Shown here: positions 25,612 through 35,896 of the stretch, piece after piece
Layout of the letters: each line of letters begins with the position of its first letter
Position numbering within the stretch: position 1 is the first letter of the stretch
Assembly (NCBI GenBank): GCA_017451025.1
Contig: JAFSSM010000050.1
Coordinates: 51,278-115,277 of the forward strand
Length of the DNA: 64,000 nucleotides
DNA from: Synergistaceae bacterium
GTDB lineage: Bacteria > Synergistota > Synergistia > Synergistales > Aminobacteriaceae
Direction of reading: 5' to 3'
Notes under the pieces: generated by a model
What the model saw: only the letters and a program-made list of their open reading frames with translations
The model's database searches: none
Told to the model about the DNA's origin: nothing
Translations under genes and position numbers: made by a program

Positions 25612-26868
25612 ATGAACGTAATGATAATCGGAGGAGGCGGCCGCGAACACGCAATAGCCCGCTATATTGCTGTCAGCCCAAAAATCACGAAGCTATACGC
25701 ACTTCCCGGCAACGGCGGCATTTCGGAAGTTGCGGAGTGCGTGAACATTTCAGCAGAGGATATTGACGGAATAGTGAGCTTTGCGCAGAACAACGCAATC
25801 GATTTCGCGATCGTTGCACCAGATGACCCTCTGGCGATGGGATGTGTGGACAGGCTCGAGGCAATCGGCGTAAAGTGTTTCGGTCCGGACCAGAAGGCCG
25901 CAATAATCGAGAGCAGCAAGATTTTCGCCAAAGAACTGATGAAGAAGTACGGCATCCCAACAGCCGACTACAAGATTTTCACCGAGATTGACGAAGCATT
26001 GTCCTACTGTGCTCTGCATGATTACCCGCTGGTGGTTAAGGCAGACGGCCTCGCAAAAGGAAAAGGAGTAACTGTTGCTGAGAACTTCAAGCAGGCACGT
26101 GAAGCAGTGCTCTCCTGCATGAAGGATAAGGCATTCGGTAAAAGCGGCGAACGTATATTGATCGAGGAGTGCCTCAGAGGCCCGGAGGTTACGGTGCTGG
26201 CGTTCACCGACGGCAAGACGATAGTCCCGATGCTGTCATCGATGGATCACAAGCGGGCATATGACGGCAACAAAGGCCCGAACACCGGCGGAATGGGAGT
26301 AGTTGCGCCGAACTTCTACTACACTCCTGAAATAGCGGAAGAATGCATGAACAAAATCTTTGTCCCCACAATCGAGGCCATGAAGTCAGAGGGAAGGACC
26401 TTCAAGGGCTGTCTATATTTTGGGCTTATGCTCACGAAGGACGGCCCGAAAGTCATAGAGTACAACTGCAGGTTCGGAGACCCGGAAGCCGAAGCAGTAC
26501 TGCCCCTTCTCGCAACAGACCTCTTCACCATAATGCAGGCTGTCCGCGACGAGAAATTAGCGGAAGTTCCCGTGAAGTTCATCGACGGAGCATCATGCTG
26601 TGTGGTGATTGCGTCGGGAGGTTATCCCGGAAAATATCTCACCGGCTACGAAATTACTTTAGGCGAATCCGGAGAAGTTCCGGGCGTTGAGATTTTCCAC
26701 GCTGGCACGAAAAAGGAGAACGGAAAGTTGCTGACGGCAGGAGGCAGAGTGTTGGCGGTTACTGCTGTGGGCGATAATCCGGCAGAGGCCCGTGAAAGAG
26801 CATACGACGCGGTGAAGTGCATAAATTTTGAGGGAATGCGTTACAGGTCAGACATCGGGGCGTGCTGA
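25612..26868 (+). CDS. purD: Phosphoribosylamine-glycine ligase PurD
   Basis: 418 residues, usual size. GGGGREHAIA at 5-14, KADGLAKGKGV near 143-153, the ATP-grasp segment SMDHKRAYDGNKGPNTGGMG near 205-224, and YNCRFGDPEAEAVLP near 284-298 are diagnostic. It makes GAR from phosphoribosylamine, glycine and ATP in the cytoplasm. Thirty-one bases after the acetyltransferase gene; a long inverted repeat follows before trpD. Confidence 0.97.
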   Translation: MNVMIIGGGGREHAIARYIAVSPKITKLYALPGNGGISEVAECVNISAEDIDGIVSFAQNNAIDFAIVAPDDPLAMGCVDRLEAIGVKCFGPDQKAAIIESSKIFAKELMKKYGIPTADYKIFTEIDEALSYCALHDYPLVVKADGLAKGKGVTVAENFKQAREAVLSCMKDKAFGKSGERILIEECLRGPEVTVLAFTDGKTIVPMLSSMDHKRAYDGNKGPNTGGMGVVAPNFYYTPEIAEECMNKIFVPTIEAMKSEGRTFKGCLYFGLMLTKDGPKVIEYNCRFGDPEAEAVLPLLATDLFTIMQAVRDEKLAEVPVKFIDGASCCVVIASGGYPGKYLTGYEITLGESGEVPGVEIFHAGTKKENGKLLTAGGRVLAVTAVGDNPAEARERAYDAVKCINFEGMRYRSDIGAC

Positions 26869-26892
26869 TAGCCGCTCAAATGTGATTGATAT

Positions 26893-26959
26893 ATCCCCCT
26901 GAATCTTGGCTGTATACTTGGTATTATCAGCGGCAAAGATTTTTACAGGGGGATTTTTC
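26893..26959 (+). promoter_or_regulatory. Inverted repeat in the trp leader covering the trpD ribosome binding site
   Basis: ATCCCCCTG (26893-26901) pairs perfectly with CAGGGGGAT (26946-26954), which contains the trpD Shine-Dalgarno and is followed by TTTTTC. An inner GCTG/CAGC stem may extend it. It could be the purD terminator, an attenuator, or a translational switch. Confidence 0.55.
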
Positions 26960-27979
26960 ATGATTAAGGAAGCAATAATCAAGCTGGTCAATAAAGGGGA
27001 TCTGACTTACGACGAAGCATATTCCGTGATGAATGAGATCATGAACGGAGAGACTTCACCCACACAGAACGCGGCCTTCCTGTCGGCATTGTCGACCAAG
27101 AGCGCACGCGCGGAGACTACTGACGAGATAGCAGGATGTGCCGCCGCAATGAGAGAACATGCCACGAGAGTCGAGACAGGCTTTGGTGTTCTGGAGATTG
27201 TCGGTACTGGCGGGGACAATGCACACAGCTTCAACATTTCGACCACTTCAGCAATTGTCGCGGCATCAGGCGGCGTGAAGGTGGCCAAGCACGGCAACAG
27301 GGCGGCAAGTTCACTTTGCGGGACTGCGGACTGTCTCGAGGCACTGGGTGTGAACATAGACCAGTCTCCGGAAAAATGCGTTGAGCTGCTTAACACCGCA
27401 GGAATATGCTTCTTCTTTGCGCAGAAATACCACACATCAATGAAGTACGTCGGGGCAATCAGGAAAGAACTCGGATTCCGGACGGTCTTCAACATTCTCG
27501 GGCCGCTGACTAATCCCGCTTCTCCGACAATGCAGCTGCTTGGAGTCTACGATGAGTACCTTGTGAATCCGCTGGCGCAGGTTCTGGTGAGTCTGGGCGT
27601 AAAGCGCGGAATGGTAGTTTATGGCCAGGACAAGCTGGACGAAATTTCCGTAAGCTCTCCCACAACGATATGCGAGCTTAGGGACGGCTGGTTCAAGTCC
27701 TACGCGATCCGGCCTGAAGATTTCGGCTTGAAGACCTGCGACAAATCGGAGCTTAAGGGCGGAACTCCGCAGGAAAACGCTGAAACGGTGCGGGCAATCC
27801 TCAAAGGAGAGAAAGGCCCTAAGCGTGATGCAGTGCTCATGAACGCCGGAGCAGCACTCTATATTGCCGGCAAGGCTTCGAGCATGAAGGCAGGAATAAT
27901 TCTTGCACGTGAACTCATTGACAGCGGGAAGGCACTCGCAACTCTCGAAACGTTCATCGAGGTCAGCAACAAAGCATGA
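26960..27979 (+). CDS. trpD: Anthranilate phosphoribosyltransferase TrpD
   Basis: 339 residues from the ATG at 26960, chosen because AGGGGGA is five bases upstream; an in-frame upstream start at 26906 would place the leader hairpin inside the coding region. [16 protein letters not shown] near 80-95, [15 protein letters not shown] near 112-126 and [19 protein letters not shown] near 172-190 are diagnostic. It joins anthranilate to PRPP. First gene of trpDCFBA; trpE and trpG are not in the window. Overlaps trpC by four bases. Confidence 0.96.
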   Translation: MIKEAIIKLVNKGDLTYDEAYSVMNEIMNGETSPTQNAAFLSALSTKSARAETTDEIAGCAAAMREHATRVETGFGVLEIVGTGGDNAHSFNISTTSAIVAASGGVKVAKHGNRAASSLCGTADCLEALGVNIDQSPEKCVELLNTAGICFFFAQKYHTSMKYVGAIRKELGFRTVFNILGPLTNPASPTMQLLGVYDEYLVNPLAQVLVSLGVKRGMVVYGQDKLDEISVSSPTTICELRDGWFKSYAIRPEDFGLKTCDKSELKGGTPQENAETVRAILKGEKGPKRDAVLMNAGAALYIAGKASSMKAGIILARELIDSGKALATLETFIEVSNKA

Positions 27980-28758
27980 ACATACTCGAGACTCTTGCGG
28001 AACATGCCCTTGAACGCGTGAGACTCGCGGAGCAGAGTTTGCCCTTGACAGTTCTTCGTGAGCAGGCGGAGTCTCTCCCAAAAGGGAGCTTTGCTTTCGA
28101 GGAGGCTTTGCGTCGTGAAGGGCTGTCGTTTATCTGCGAGTGCAAGAAGGCTTCACCGTCGAAAGGACTAATCGCCGAGAATTTCCCCTACCTGCAGATT
28201 GCGAAGGAATATGAGGAAGCAGGGTCAGATGCCGTTTCAGTTTTGACAGAGCCGAAATATTTTCTCGGCAGTAATGAGTATTTGCGGGAAATTGCGCACA
28301 GCGTAAACATTCCATGTCTGCGCAAGGACTTCACCGTTGACGAATACATGATCTACGAGGCAAAAGTTCTCGGAGCTTCTGCTGTGCTGCTGATATGCTC
28401 GTTGCTTGACGCAAAAACTCTTGCGGAATACATAGCTCTGTGCGATTCACTTGGGCTTTCGGCACTGGTAGAAGCTCACGATGAAAACGAAGTGATGTGC
28501 GCACTCAGAGCAGGATCAAGAATCATCGGGGTCAACAACCGGAACTTGAAGGATTTTAGCGTGGACACCGAGAACAGCAGAAGACTCCGCAGGCTTATTC
28601 CGCGTGATGTGGTGTTCGTGTCCGAGAGCGGAGTACGTGATGCTGAGGACGTGAGGCTAATTCGTGAAAGCGGGGCTGATGCTGTGCTTGTGGGTGAGGC
28701 GTTGATGAGGGCACCGGACAAACGCGCAAAACTGGCCGAACTCAGGAGCAAACTATGA
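27976..28758 (+). CDS. trpC: Indole-3-glycerol phosphate synthase TrpC
   Basis: 260 residues, TIM barrel. [15 protein letters not shown] near 53-67 carries the catalytic Lys, with [10 protein letters not shown] near 91, LRKDF near 116, LVEAHDENE near 163 and [10 protein letters not shown] near 184. It closes CdRP to indole-3-glycerol phosphate. Four-base ATGA overlaps with trpD and trpF show tight coupling. Confidence 0.97.
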   Translation: MNILETLAEHALERVRLAEQSLPLTVLREQAESLPKGSFAFEEALRREGLSFICECKKASPSKGLIAENFPYLQIAKEYEEAGSDAVSVLTEPKYFLGSNEYLREIAHSVNIPCLRKDFTVDEYMIYEAKVLGASAVLLICSLLDAKTLAEYIALCDSLGLSALVEAHDENEVMCALRAGSRIIGVNNRNLKDFSVDTENSRRLRRLIPRDVVFVSESGVRDAEDVRLIRESGADAVLVGEALMRAPDKRAKLAELRSKL

Positions 28759-29342
28759 CGCGGATAAAGCTGTGCGGACTTTCGCGTGAAGAGGACATCA
28801 GGACAGCGAATGAGCTTATGCCGGATTATGTCGGCTTCGTGTTCTGGGAGAAGAGCAGGCGTTATGTTGAGCCGGTAAGGGCGGAAAAACTGCGGAAGAT
28901 TCTAGCTGAAGGAATTTCGGCTGTAGGAGTATTTGTTGACGAGAAGCCGGAGAATATTTCTGCGCTGGCTAATTCCGGCGTAATCGACATAGTACAGCTT
29001 CACGGCCAAGAGAGTGAAGAATACATAGCCTGTCTCCGCAAGCTCATTCATGCGCCAATCATTAAGGCCTTCAGGTTCGGAGAAGTCAGGGAGACAACGG
29101 CAGATTACGTGATGATTGATTCAGGAATGGGCACGGGAAAAACTTTCGACTGGTCAGGAATAAGTACAACGCGGCCCTACTTTCTGGCGGGCGGACTTAC
29201 TCCGGAGAATGTGCGCACCGCAATACGGACGCTACACCCTTTTGCGGTAGATGTCAGCTCCGGAATTGAGACCGACGGAGTGAAGGACGCAGAGAAGATT
29301 AGGGCATTTGTTGAGGCAGTCAGAGAGGAGGACAAGGAATGA
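28755..29342 (+). CDS. trpF: Phosphoribosylanthranilate isomerase TrpF
   Basis: 195 residues, slightly shorter than the 200-210 norm. [11 protein letters not shown] near the start supplies the catalytic Cys, followed by [29 protein letters not shown] and the C-terminal [15 protein letters not shown] phosphate-binding loop. [12 protein letters not shown] near 120-132 stands where most members have D...GGSG. Overlaps both neighbours by four bases. Confidence 0.96.
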   Translation: MTRIKLCGLSREEDIRTANELMPDYVGFVFWEKSRRYVEPVRAEKLRKILAEGISAVGVFVDEKPENISALANSGVIDIVQLHGQESEEYIACLRKLIHAPIIKAFRFGEVRETTADYVMIDSGMGTGKTFDWSGISTTRPYFLAGGLTPENVRTAIRTLHPFAVDVSSGIETDGVKDAEKIRAFVEAVREEDKE

Positions 29343-30529
29343 CGAACAAAGCCGGGCGTTTTGGGATTCACGGAGGGCAATATATCCCCGAGACTCTCAT
29401 GAACGCCGTGATAGAACTTGAACGCGCCTATAACCACTTTAAGGACGACGAGGAATTTACCCGTGAACTGTCGGAACTCTTCAACGAGTATGCGGGCCGT
29501 CCTTCGAGGCTGTATTTTGCGCGGAGAATGACTGAGGATTTGGGCGGTGCGAAGATATACCTTAAGCGTGAGGACTTGAACCACACAGGTGCACACAAAA
29601 TCAACAACGTACTTGGCCAGGCACTTTTAGCCAAGAAGATGGGCAAGACGCGGTTAATCGCCGAGACCGGAGCAGGACAGCACGGAGTCGCAACAGCAAC
29701 TGCCGCCGCGTTAATGGGCATGTCGTGTGTCGTGTTCATGGGCATAGAGGACACAAAACGCCAGGCCCTTAACGTCTACAGAATGCGGTTGCTCGGAGCT
29801 GAGGTTGTGCCGGTCAAAACAGGGACAGGGACTCTCAAGGACGCAGTGTCCGAAGCGTTCAGGGAGTGGACATCGAGAATCGACGACACGCATTACTGTC
29901 TTGGCTCGGTGATGGGGCCTCATCCTTTCCCGACGATTGTGCGGGACTTTCAGGCCGTAATCTCCCGAGAAATTAAGGCGCAACTCCTTGAACGCGAGGG
30001 CAGGCTTCCTGATGCAGTTATAGCGTGTGTAGGAGGAGGCTCAAACGCAATCGGGAGCTTCTGGCACTTTATCGGCGACGAGTCAGTGCGGTTAATCGGT
30101 TGTGAGGCCGCCGGAAGAGGAATAGACACTTTCGAGACCGCCGCGACAATTGCGACCGGAAGGCTGGGAATCTTTCACGGCATGAAGAGCTATTTCTGTC
30201 AGGATGAATACGGCCAGATTGCTCCGGTGTACTCAATTTCTGCGGGGCTGGATTATCCTGGAATTGGTCCCGAACACGCGCACCTTCACGATACCGGACG
30301 CGCTGAGTATGTGCCTGTTACTGACGAAGAGGCAGTGTGTGCTTTCGAGTACCTCTCGAAGACTGAGGGGATAATTCCCGCAATCGAGTCTGCTCATGCT
30401 GTGTCTCACGCAATGAAGCTCGCACCGACGATGAGCCGGGACAGCATTATAGTCATCACGATTTCGGGCAGGGGCGACAAGGATTGTGCGGCAATCGCCA
30501 GATACAGAGGAGAAGACATCAATGAATAG
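29339..30529 (+). CDS. trpB: Tryptophan synthase beta chain TrpB
   Basis: 396 residues. [16 protein letters not shown] near 80-95 holds the PLP lysine, [13 protein letters not shown] near 105-117 the substrate loop, and [12 protein letters not shown] near 225 the phosphate-binding loop. This is the TrpB1 form that works with TrpA, condensing indole with serine. Overlaps trpA by eight bases. Confidence 0.98.
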   Translation: MTNKAGRFGIHGGQYIPETLMNAVIELERAYNHFKDDEEFTRELSELFNEYAGRPSRLYFARRMTEDLGGAKIYLKREDLNHTGAHKINNVLGQALLAKKMGKTRLIAETGAGQHGVATATAAALMGMSCVVFMGIEDTKRQALNVYRMRLLGAEVVPVKTGTGTLKDAVSEAFREWTSRIDDTHYCLGSVMGPHPFPTIVRDFQAVISREIKAQLLEREGRLPDAVIACVGGGSNAIGSFWHFIGDESVRLIGCEAAGRGIDTFETAATIATGRLGIFHGMKSYFCQDEYGQIAPVYSISAGLDYPGIGPEHAHLHDTGRAEYVPVTDEEAVCAFEYLSKTEGIIPAIESAHAVSHAMKLAPTMSRDSIIVITISGRGDKDCAAIARYRGEDINE

Positions 30530-31292
30530 AATCCAGGAGGCATTTTCTCACGGGAAGGCGTTTATCCCGTTCATAACGTGCGGAGACCCGGACATAAACA
30601 CTACGCTTGAGGTTGTGCATGAGGCCGTGAAAAATGGAGCGGACCTCGTGGAACTGGGAATACCATTCTCTGACCCTACAGCAGAAGGCCCGGTGATTCA
30701 GGGAGCTAACCTTCGTGCGCTTGAGGGAGGGATAACTACGGACAAAGTTTTTGCGATGGTCAAGGCACTGCGTAAAAACATCAAGATTCCCTTAGTGTTC
30801 ATGACTTACGCAAACGTAGTGTTCTCCTACGGTATGGAAAAATTCCTGACTCTCTGCGAAGAAAACGGAGTTGACGGATTAATCCTGCCTGATGTTCCGT
30901 TTGAGGAGAAGGAAGAATTTGCTCCGCTCTGCCGTTCTCACAACGTGGCCTTAATCTCGATGGTAGCTCCTACATCTGAGGACAGAATAGCGATGATCTC
31001 TCGTGAGGCTGAAGGATTCCTCTATGTGGTCTCCAGTCTGGGAGTTACGGGAACCCGCAAGGAAATCACGACAGACCTTAGCGCAATAGTCGGAGCAGTC
31101 CGGAAAAATTCTGAAGTTCCGTGTGCAATAGGCTTCGGCATTTCCACACCGGAGCAGGCCAGGAAAATGGCAGACATTGCTGACGGTGTTATCGTCGGCT
31201 CTGCAATCATCAAGCTGCTGGCGAAATACGGCAAGGACTCGCCGCGTTACGTCGGAGAATATGTGCGTTCCATGAAAGAAGCCATGCATTAA
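30522..31292 (+). CDS. trpA: Tryptophan synthase alpha chain TrpA
   Basis: 256 residues from the ATG at 30522, which has GAGGAG about ten bases upstream inside trp[12 protein letters not shown] near 17-27, [19 protein letters not shown] near 43-61 (catalytic Glu and Asp) and GFGISTPEQ near 204 are typical. It cleaves indole-3-glycerol phosphate to indole, which is channelled to TrpB. Last gene of the trp run. Confidence 0.97.
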   Translation: MNRIQEAFSHGKAFIPFITCGDPDINTTLEVVHEAVKNGADLVELGIPFSDPTAEGPVIQGANLRALEGGITTDKVFAMVKALRKNIKIPLVFMTYANVVFSYGMEKFLTLCEENGVDGLILPDVPFEEKEEFAPLCRSHNVALISMVAPTSEDRIAMISREAEGFLYVVSSLGVTGTRKEITTDLSAIVGAVRKNSEVPCAIGFGISTPEQARKMADIADGVIVGSAIIKLLAKYGKDSPRYVGEYVRSMKEAMH

Positions 31293-31302
31293 TCTATAAT
31301 AG

Positions 31303-31328
31303 CCTCCGTTAAAAATTATTCACGGAGG
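31303..31328 (+). promoter_or_regulatory. Hairpin covering the purL ribosome binding site
   Basis: CCTCCGT (31303-31309) pairs perfectly with ACGGAGG (31322-31328); the second arm holds the GGAGG Shine-Dalgarno of purL. A TATAAT lies just upstream (31295-31300), so the stem would be near the 5' end of a purL mRNA. Confidence 0.5.
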
Positions 31329-31335
31329 TATTAAT

Positions 31336-34300
31336 TTGGTACACAGACTCTACACAACCAGAAAAGACACCCGTAATCCCGAAGCATTGTCCCTTCTTCA
31401 GGAACTCAAAGCATCAGGATTAAGGGATATTCGTATATTCAGCAGGTATGACGTTCAGGGCCTCACGGACGAACAGCTCTCTTCCTGCAAGTATTCAATT
31501 TTCGCAGAACCCTTCACCGACGAACTTACTGACTCACTTCCCGAAAAAGCAGACTACATTCTTGCTGTTGAGTATCTGCCCGGACAGTACGACCAGCGGG
31601 CCGATGCCGCAGAACAGTGCGCAATGCTCCTTCTGGGCTTCCGGCCTCTCATCAGGACAGCCAGAGTGTATTTGTGCTACGGCGATAACCTCGACACAGA
31701 GGCACTCCGAAAATTCTTCATCAATCCCGTAGAAGCACGGGAGGCCCAGCTCGAAGAATATTCATCGCTTGAACTGGATTATTCCCGCCCTGATGACGTA
31801 AAGACAGTTGACGATTACGGCACACTTCACGGCCTGGCAATGAGTCCTGAAGATCTGGAGTGCATCAAGAAATATTTTGCCTCAGAAGGAAGATTGCCCA
31901 CACAGACGGAAATTAAGGTGCTGGACACTTACTGGTCAGACCATTGCAGGCACACAACGTTCCAGACTCAGATTGACGGGGCAGAGATTCACGACGAGAG
32001 GGTGAGAGCTGCCTACGAAACATACCTGTCATTAAGAAAACGGCTCGGCTATCCTGACAACAAGCCAATAACGTTAATGGACATTGCGACAATCGGGGCA
32101 AAGTACCTGAAGCCCGAATCACTGGTAATCTCTGAGGAAAACAACGCCTGCACCGTGAAAATCGACGTTGAAGGCGAAAAGTGGTTATTGCTCTTCAAGA
32201 ACGAGACCCACAATCACCCTACGGAGATTGAGCCGTTTGGCGGTGCGGCAACGTGTATCGGCGGGGCAATCCGGGATCCGTTGTCGGGGCGTGCGTATGT
32301 GTATCAGGCAATGAGAATCACCGGAGCCTCTGACCCGTCACAGCCAGCAATTCCCGGCAAACTGCCTCAGCGCACGATAATCACTAAGGCGGCGGCGGGC
32401 TACAGTTCATACGGAAACCAGATAGGACTCCCCACAGGACTTGTTGACGAAATTTATCACCCTGGCTACACGGCCAAGAGAATGGAGATCGGTGCAGTAA
32501 TCGCTGCTGTACCAGAATTGAACGTCAGGCGCGAGACTCCGAAGGCAGGCGACGCTGTGCTGCTGTTGGGCGGCCGGACAGGGCGCGACGGTATCGGCGG
32601 AGCAACAGGTTCGTCAATTTCGCACACAGCCCAATCACTGGATACCTGCGGAGCAGAAGTTCAGAAGGGCAACGCTCCGGAAGAACGCAAACTGCAGAGA
32701 TTATTCCGCAATCCCGAATTTTCGCGGCTCATCAAGAAGTGCAACGACTTCGGCGCTGGCGGGGTCAGCGTTGCGGTAGGAGAACTTGCCGACGGACTGG
32801 ATATTGACCTCGACGCTGTACCGCTGAAGTATGCGGGGCTTGACGGTACGGAAATTGCGGTGAGCGAGTCTCAGGAACGAATGGCGGTTGTGGTTGATGC
32901 AGGAGACGTTGAACAGGTGAAGGCACTTGCGCTGAATGAAGATGTACAGGCTACGGAGATAGCCCGCGTGAATGACTCAGGCAGAATGCGCATGAAGTGG
33001 CGGGGCAAGGAGATTGTGAATCTGTCGCGGAAATTCATAGACAGCAATGGAGCACCCAGACACACCAGAGTAGCCGTGAACTCTCCCGCAAAATCACACA
33101 CTTCCTCTCCAAAATTCCCTGACCTGCTCGCCTGGCTGAACGTCTGCTCAAAGAGAGGCTTGGCCGAACGTTTCGACTCAACAGTTGGAGCGCACAGCGT
33201 GTTAATGCCCTTCGGAGGAAAATACCAGAAGACTCCGGCGCAGGTAATGGCGGCCAAGATTCCGGTGCAGGGACGCGAAACTCAGACATGCTCGCTGATG
33301 TCGTGGGGATTTGACCCGAATATTTCGGAGCGTTCGAGCTTTGAGGGAGGGTATCTCGCAGTTCTCGAGGCCCTGTGCAAAATTGTAGCTGGCGGCGGTA
33401 ATTTGGCGAACTGCTGGCTGACGCTGCAGGAGTATTTTGGCAAACCGGAGAATGACCCGCAAAGATGGGGTCTGCCGTTCGGGGCATTGCTTGGTGCGTT
33501 GAAGGCACAGCTGGACTTTGAGGTAGCGGCGATTGGCGGCAAGGACTCGATGAGCGGATCGTTCATGACCAGTGAGGGGAAAAATCTTGACGTGCCGCCA
33601 ACTTTGACGGCGTTTGCTGTGAGCGTTGCGGACGTGAAGAACGTAATATCGCCAGAGTTCAAGCGTGCAGGGTCATATGTAGTGATGATTGAGCCTGAAT
33701 ACGACGAACGCGGACTGCCTGAAAAAGAATCTATGCTCAAGAATATGCGGCTTGTTGAGGGACTGATTCGTGAGGGTAAAGCTATGGCGTGTGCAACTCC
33801 GACGTTTGGAGGAATCCGAGCAGAAATTTTCAAGATGTGCTTGGGAAATAACTTAGGCTTTGAGTTCACGGGAAAAGTTCCGGAAGATGAACGCAGAGGC
33901 CGTTTCCTTGTTGAGGTCTCTGATGCTATGGGTCTGCCTGTACTTGGCCGGGTGCTTGAGACTCCGGAAATAGTGATAGGCGGCGAAAGTTTCAGCCTGT
34001 CAGAGTGTGAGAGGATCTACGATGCTCCGTTGGCTGGGATATTTCCTGTTGAGGCGGAAGTCAGCGCAGACATTCCTGCTGTTGACGTAAATCCTGTTTC
34101 ACTTCCTGCCCCCTCCCCCCTAATCCCTAAACCCTACCCCTTATTCCTTGTGCCAGTTTTTACGGGGACGAACTGCGAATACGAGACAGCACGAGCGATT
34201 GAGCGCAGCGGAGGCCGTGCGAAAATCTTTGTGGTGAAATCGCTTACCCCAGAGCTGATGAGGGAGTCTGCGGAGAAATTTGCGGAGGCACTTGAAGAAT

Positions 34301-34938
34301 CGCAGGCACTAGTGCTTCCCGGCGGGTTCTCGAGCGGAGATGAGCCAGACGGTAGCGGGAAATTCATAGCGATATTTCTGCGGAGTCCTGTTGTGCGTGC
34401 TTCGCTGGAGGCATTGCTGAATGACAGGGGAGGACTTGTGTGCGGAATATGCAACGGATTTCAGGCACTGGTGAAGACTGGATTGTTGCCTTTCGGGAGA
34501 ATCTGTGAACCGGAGGAGCTGCCTTCGACGCTGACGTTCAACGCGATTGGCCGTCATCAGTCGAGAATAATACGCTCGCGGGTAATCACGAATCGTTCTG
34601 CGTGGCTGAGTCGGTACAGCGTCGGAGAAGTGTACTCAATGCCGATTTCGCACGGAGAAGGAAGATTTGTGTGCAGTGAGGAGCTTTTTGTGGAACTGAT
34701 GAGGAACGGACAGATAGCGGGTCAGTATGTTGACGTTGAGGGTAATCCGTCGATGAGGACCTGTGATAATCCTTCTGGGTCAAGTTATGCTGTGGAGTGT
34801 CTGACTTCGCCGGACGGGAGAATATTGGGCAGGATGGGGCACGCCGAGAGAGTCGAAGATGGACTTTACGGGAATGTGTCGGGGAAATACGACCTGAGAT
34901 TTTTTGCCGGAGCTTGTGATTATTTCAGGAAGGCATAG
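31336..34938 (+). CDS. purL: Phosphoribosylformylglycinamidine synthase, single-chain PurL
   Basis: 1200 residues, the large form with synthetase and glutaminase in one chain. A TTG start is taken because GGAGGT is six bases upstream. The central part has DHCRHTTFQT near 201-210, FKNETHNHPTEIEPFGGAATCIGG near 280 and GGRTGRDGIGGATGSS near 415. The C-terminal glutaminase has LPGGFSSGDEPDGSGK near 1005 and the nucleophile Cys1039 in CGICNGF. It makes FGAM from FGAR, ATP and glutamine. The linker between the domains (near residue 925-935) is encoded by a G-rich heptamer repeat read on the opposite strand, giving SPLIPKPYPL. Confidence 0.97.
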   Translation: MVHRLYTTRKDTRNPEALSLLQELKASGLRDIRIFSRYDVQGLTDEQLSSCKYSIFAEPFTDELTDSLPEKADYILAVEYLPGQYDQRADAAEQCAMLLLGFRPLIRTARVYLCYGDNLDTEALRKFFINPVEAREAQLEEYSSLELDYSRPDDVKTVDDYGTLHGLAMSPEDLECIKKYFASEGRLPTQTEIKVLDTYWSDHCRHTTFQTQIDGAEIHDERVRAAYETYLSLRKRLGYPDNKPITLMDIATIGAKYLKPESLVISEENNACTVKIDVEGEKWLLLFKNETHNHPTEIEPFGGAATCIGGAIRDPLSGRAYVYQAMRITGASDPSQPAIPGKLPQRTIITKAAAGYSSYGNQIGLPTGLVDEIYHPGYTAKRMEIGAVIAAVPELNVRRETPKAGDAVLLLGGRTGRDGIGGATGSSISHTAQSLDTCGAEVQKGNAPEERKLQRLFRNPEFSRLIKKCNDFGAGGVSVAVGELADGLDIDLDAVPLKYAGLDGTEIAVSESQERMAVVVDAGDVEQVKALALNEDVQATEIARVNDSGRMRMKWRGKEIVNLSRKFIDSNGAPRHTRVAVNSPAKSHTSSPKFPDLLAWLNVCSKRGLAERFDSTVGAHSVLMPFGGKYQKTPAQVMAAKIPVQGRETQTCSLMSWGFDPNISERSSFEGGYLAVLEALCKIVAGGGNLANCWLTLQEYFGKPENDPQRWGLPFGALLGALKAQLDFEVAAIGGKDSMSGSFMTSEGKNLDVPPTLTAFAVSVADVKNVISPEFKRAGSYVVMIEPEYDERGLPEKESMLKNMRLVEGLIREGKAMACATPTFGGIRAEIFKMCLGNNLGFEFTGKVPEDERRGRFLVEVSDAMGLPVLGRVLETPEIVIGGESFSLSECERIYDAPLAGIFPVEAEVSADIPAVDVNPVSLPAPSPLIPKPYPLFLVPVFTGTNCEYETARAIERSGGRAKIFVVKSLTPELMRESAEKFAEALEESQALVLPGGFSSGDEPDGSGKFIAIFLRSPVVRASLEALLNDRGGLVCGICNGFQALVKTGLLPFGRICEPEELPSTLTFNAIGRHQSRIIRSRVITNRSAWLSRYSVGEVYSMPISHGEGRFVCSEELFVELMRNGQIAGQYVDVEGNPSMRTCDNPSGSSYAVECLTSPDGRILGRMGHAERVEDGLYGNVSGKYDLRFFAGACDYFRKA
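34109..34142 (-). repeat. Telomere-like heptamer repeat inside purL
   Basis: Read on the minus strand this is GGGG, TAGGGTT, TAGGGAT, TAGGGGG, GAGGGGG: four or more units of a TAGGGNN heptamer. The same heptamer occurs at 58703-58748. It falls in frame in the linker before the purL glutaminase domain. Confidence 0.75.
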
Positions 34939-34945
34939 AAATTGC

Positions 34946-34978
34946 GAGGGGGAGCTGATTACTCCCCTTCTTCTTCCT
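34946..34978 (+). terminator. Probable terminator of purL
   Basis: GGGGAG (34949-34954) and CTCCCC (34962-34967) form a stem followed by TTCTTCTTCCTT. It overlaps the 3' end of the convergent licD gene. Confidence 0.6.
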
Positions 34979-35768
34979 TAATATATGCTTTAAATGAATG
35001 GTGAGTTTTTTGCGCGGACTTAGGGGGCAATTTCATGTAGTCTCCATAAAGAGTTGTTAGCCATTCATCGTAACCAACAGGGATTTTGTACTTTTTCCCT
35101 TCAAACTCTGCATACGTAGTTTTAGCAACTAACTCTCTTTCTATAACTGCCAGATGCGACCCTTGAAAATCTCCTACACGTTTTGTATCTTCATGCTGGT
35201 ACATTCTGAAGTTCTCGATAACCTTTTTCATGAAGTATTCTTTAGGAATAGGTATAAGATGTATTAGTATGCGCAGAATTTGACCTAGTAATCTCCTTGA
35301 AAAGCTCCCTAAAACTGGTTGAAAAGCCGGAAGTGCCTTAGCAGAAAGGAGAGTCCTATAGAAAAAGTATCGTCTGAACATTCTTGTTAGTTCTTTGGGA
35401 TCATCGGGTGCATTGTCCAGACAAAAAATATCAACATTGACACCATGAATTACTCCTCCAAACTGAATAGTCCTTGTATCCTCTACATGACCGAATGGCA
35501 TAAAAAAGTTGGGATCGCTTTCGCCGCAAACGAATATATAATGTGGTTTATAGCCATTGAAGAGTTTCATGAATCTATCATAGTCTGGTCTAAGCATTCC
35601 TAAATCAATATCATCGTCCCAAGGTATATATCCTTTGTGCCTTATTGCTCCAAGCAATGTGCCAGCGTTAAGAAAATAGCTTATACCATATTCATCACAA
35701 AACTTTGCTACAACATCCAAAATACCAAGCTGAATTTTCCTCAGCTCAGCCAAATCTAACTGCCTCAT
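34959..35768 (-). CDS. LicD family phosphotransferase-like protein, copy 1
   Basis: 269 residues from the ATG at 35768 (MRQLDLAEL), preceded by AGAGGAATACAT; the two other copies start at the same motif. GTLLGAIRHKGYIPWDDDID at 36-55 is the LicD signature, a nucleotidyltransferase-like fold with the metal-binding DDD. LicD proteins move phosphocholine or similar groups from CDP-alcohols onto surface glycans. This is the most divergent of the three tandem copies and the last in order. Its own extended -10 promoter and an upstream terminator suggest it can be expressed alone. Confidence 0.88.
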   Translation of the reverse strand: MRQLDLAELRKIQLGILDVVAKFCDEYGISYFLNAGTLLGAIRHKGYIPWDDDIDLGMLRPDYDRFMKLFNGYKPHYIFVCGESDPNFFMPFGHVEDTRTIQFGGVIHGVNVDIFCLDNAPDDPKELTRMFRRYFFYRTLLSAKALPAFQPVLGSFSRRLLGQILRILIHLIPIPKEYFMKKVIENFRMYQHEDTKRVGDFQGSHLAVIERELVAKTTYAEFEGKKYKIPVGYDEWLTTLYGDYMKLPPKSAQKTHHSFKAYIKEEEGE

Positions 35769-35801
35769 ATGTATTCCTCTCATTCAGGTTTAATGCGAAG
35801 A

Positions 35802-35810
35802 ATTATATCA
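35802..35810 (-). promoter_or_regulatory. Extended -10 promoter of licD copy 1
   Basis: On the minus strand TGATATAAT (35810-35802) is a consensus extended -10, about 35 bases before the start codon and just after the terminator of copy 2. No good -35 is seen. Confidence 0.45.
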
Positions 35811-35813
35811 TGT

Positions 35814-35867
35814 CACAAAAACATAGCCCGCAAATTTTCCTGAATAGCCAGGAAAATTTATCGGGCC
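35814..35867 (-). terminator. Terminator between licD copies 2 and 1
   Basis: On the minus strand GCCCGATAAATTTTCCTG pairs with CAGGAAAATTTGCGGGC, about 17 base pairs, followed by TATGTTTTT. Confidence 0.85.
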
Positions 35868-35896
35868 TAATTGATTAGTTTCTTGGCGCAGTTCTG

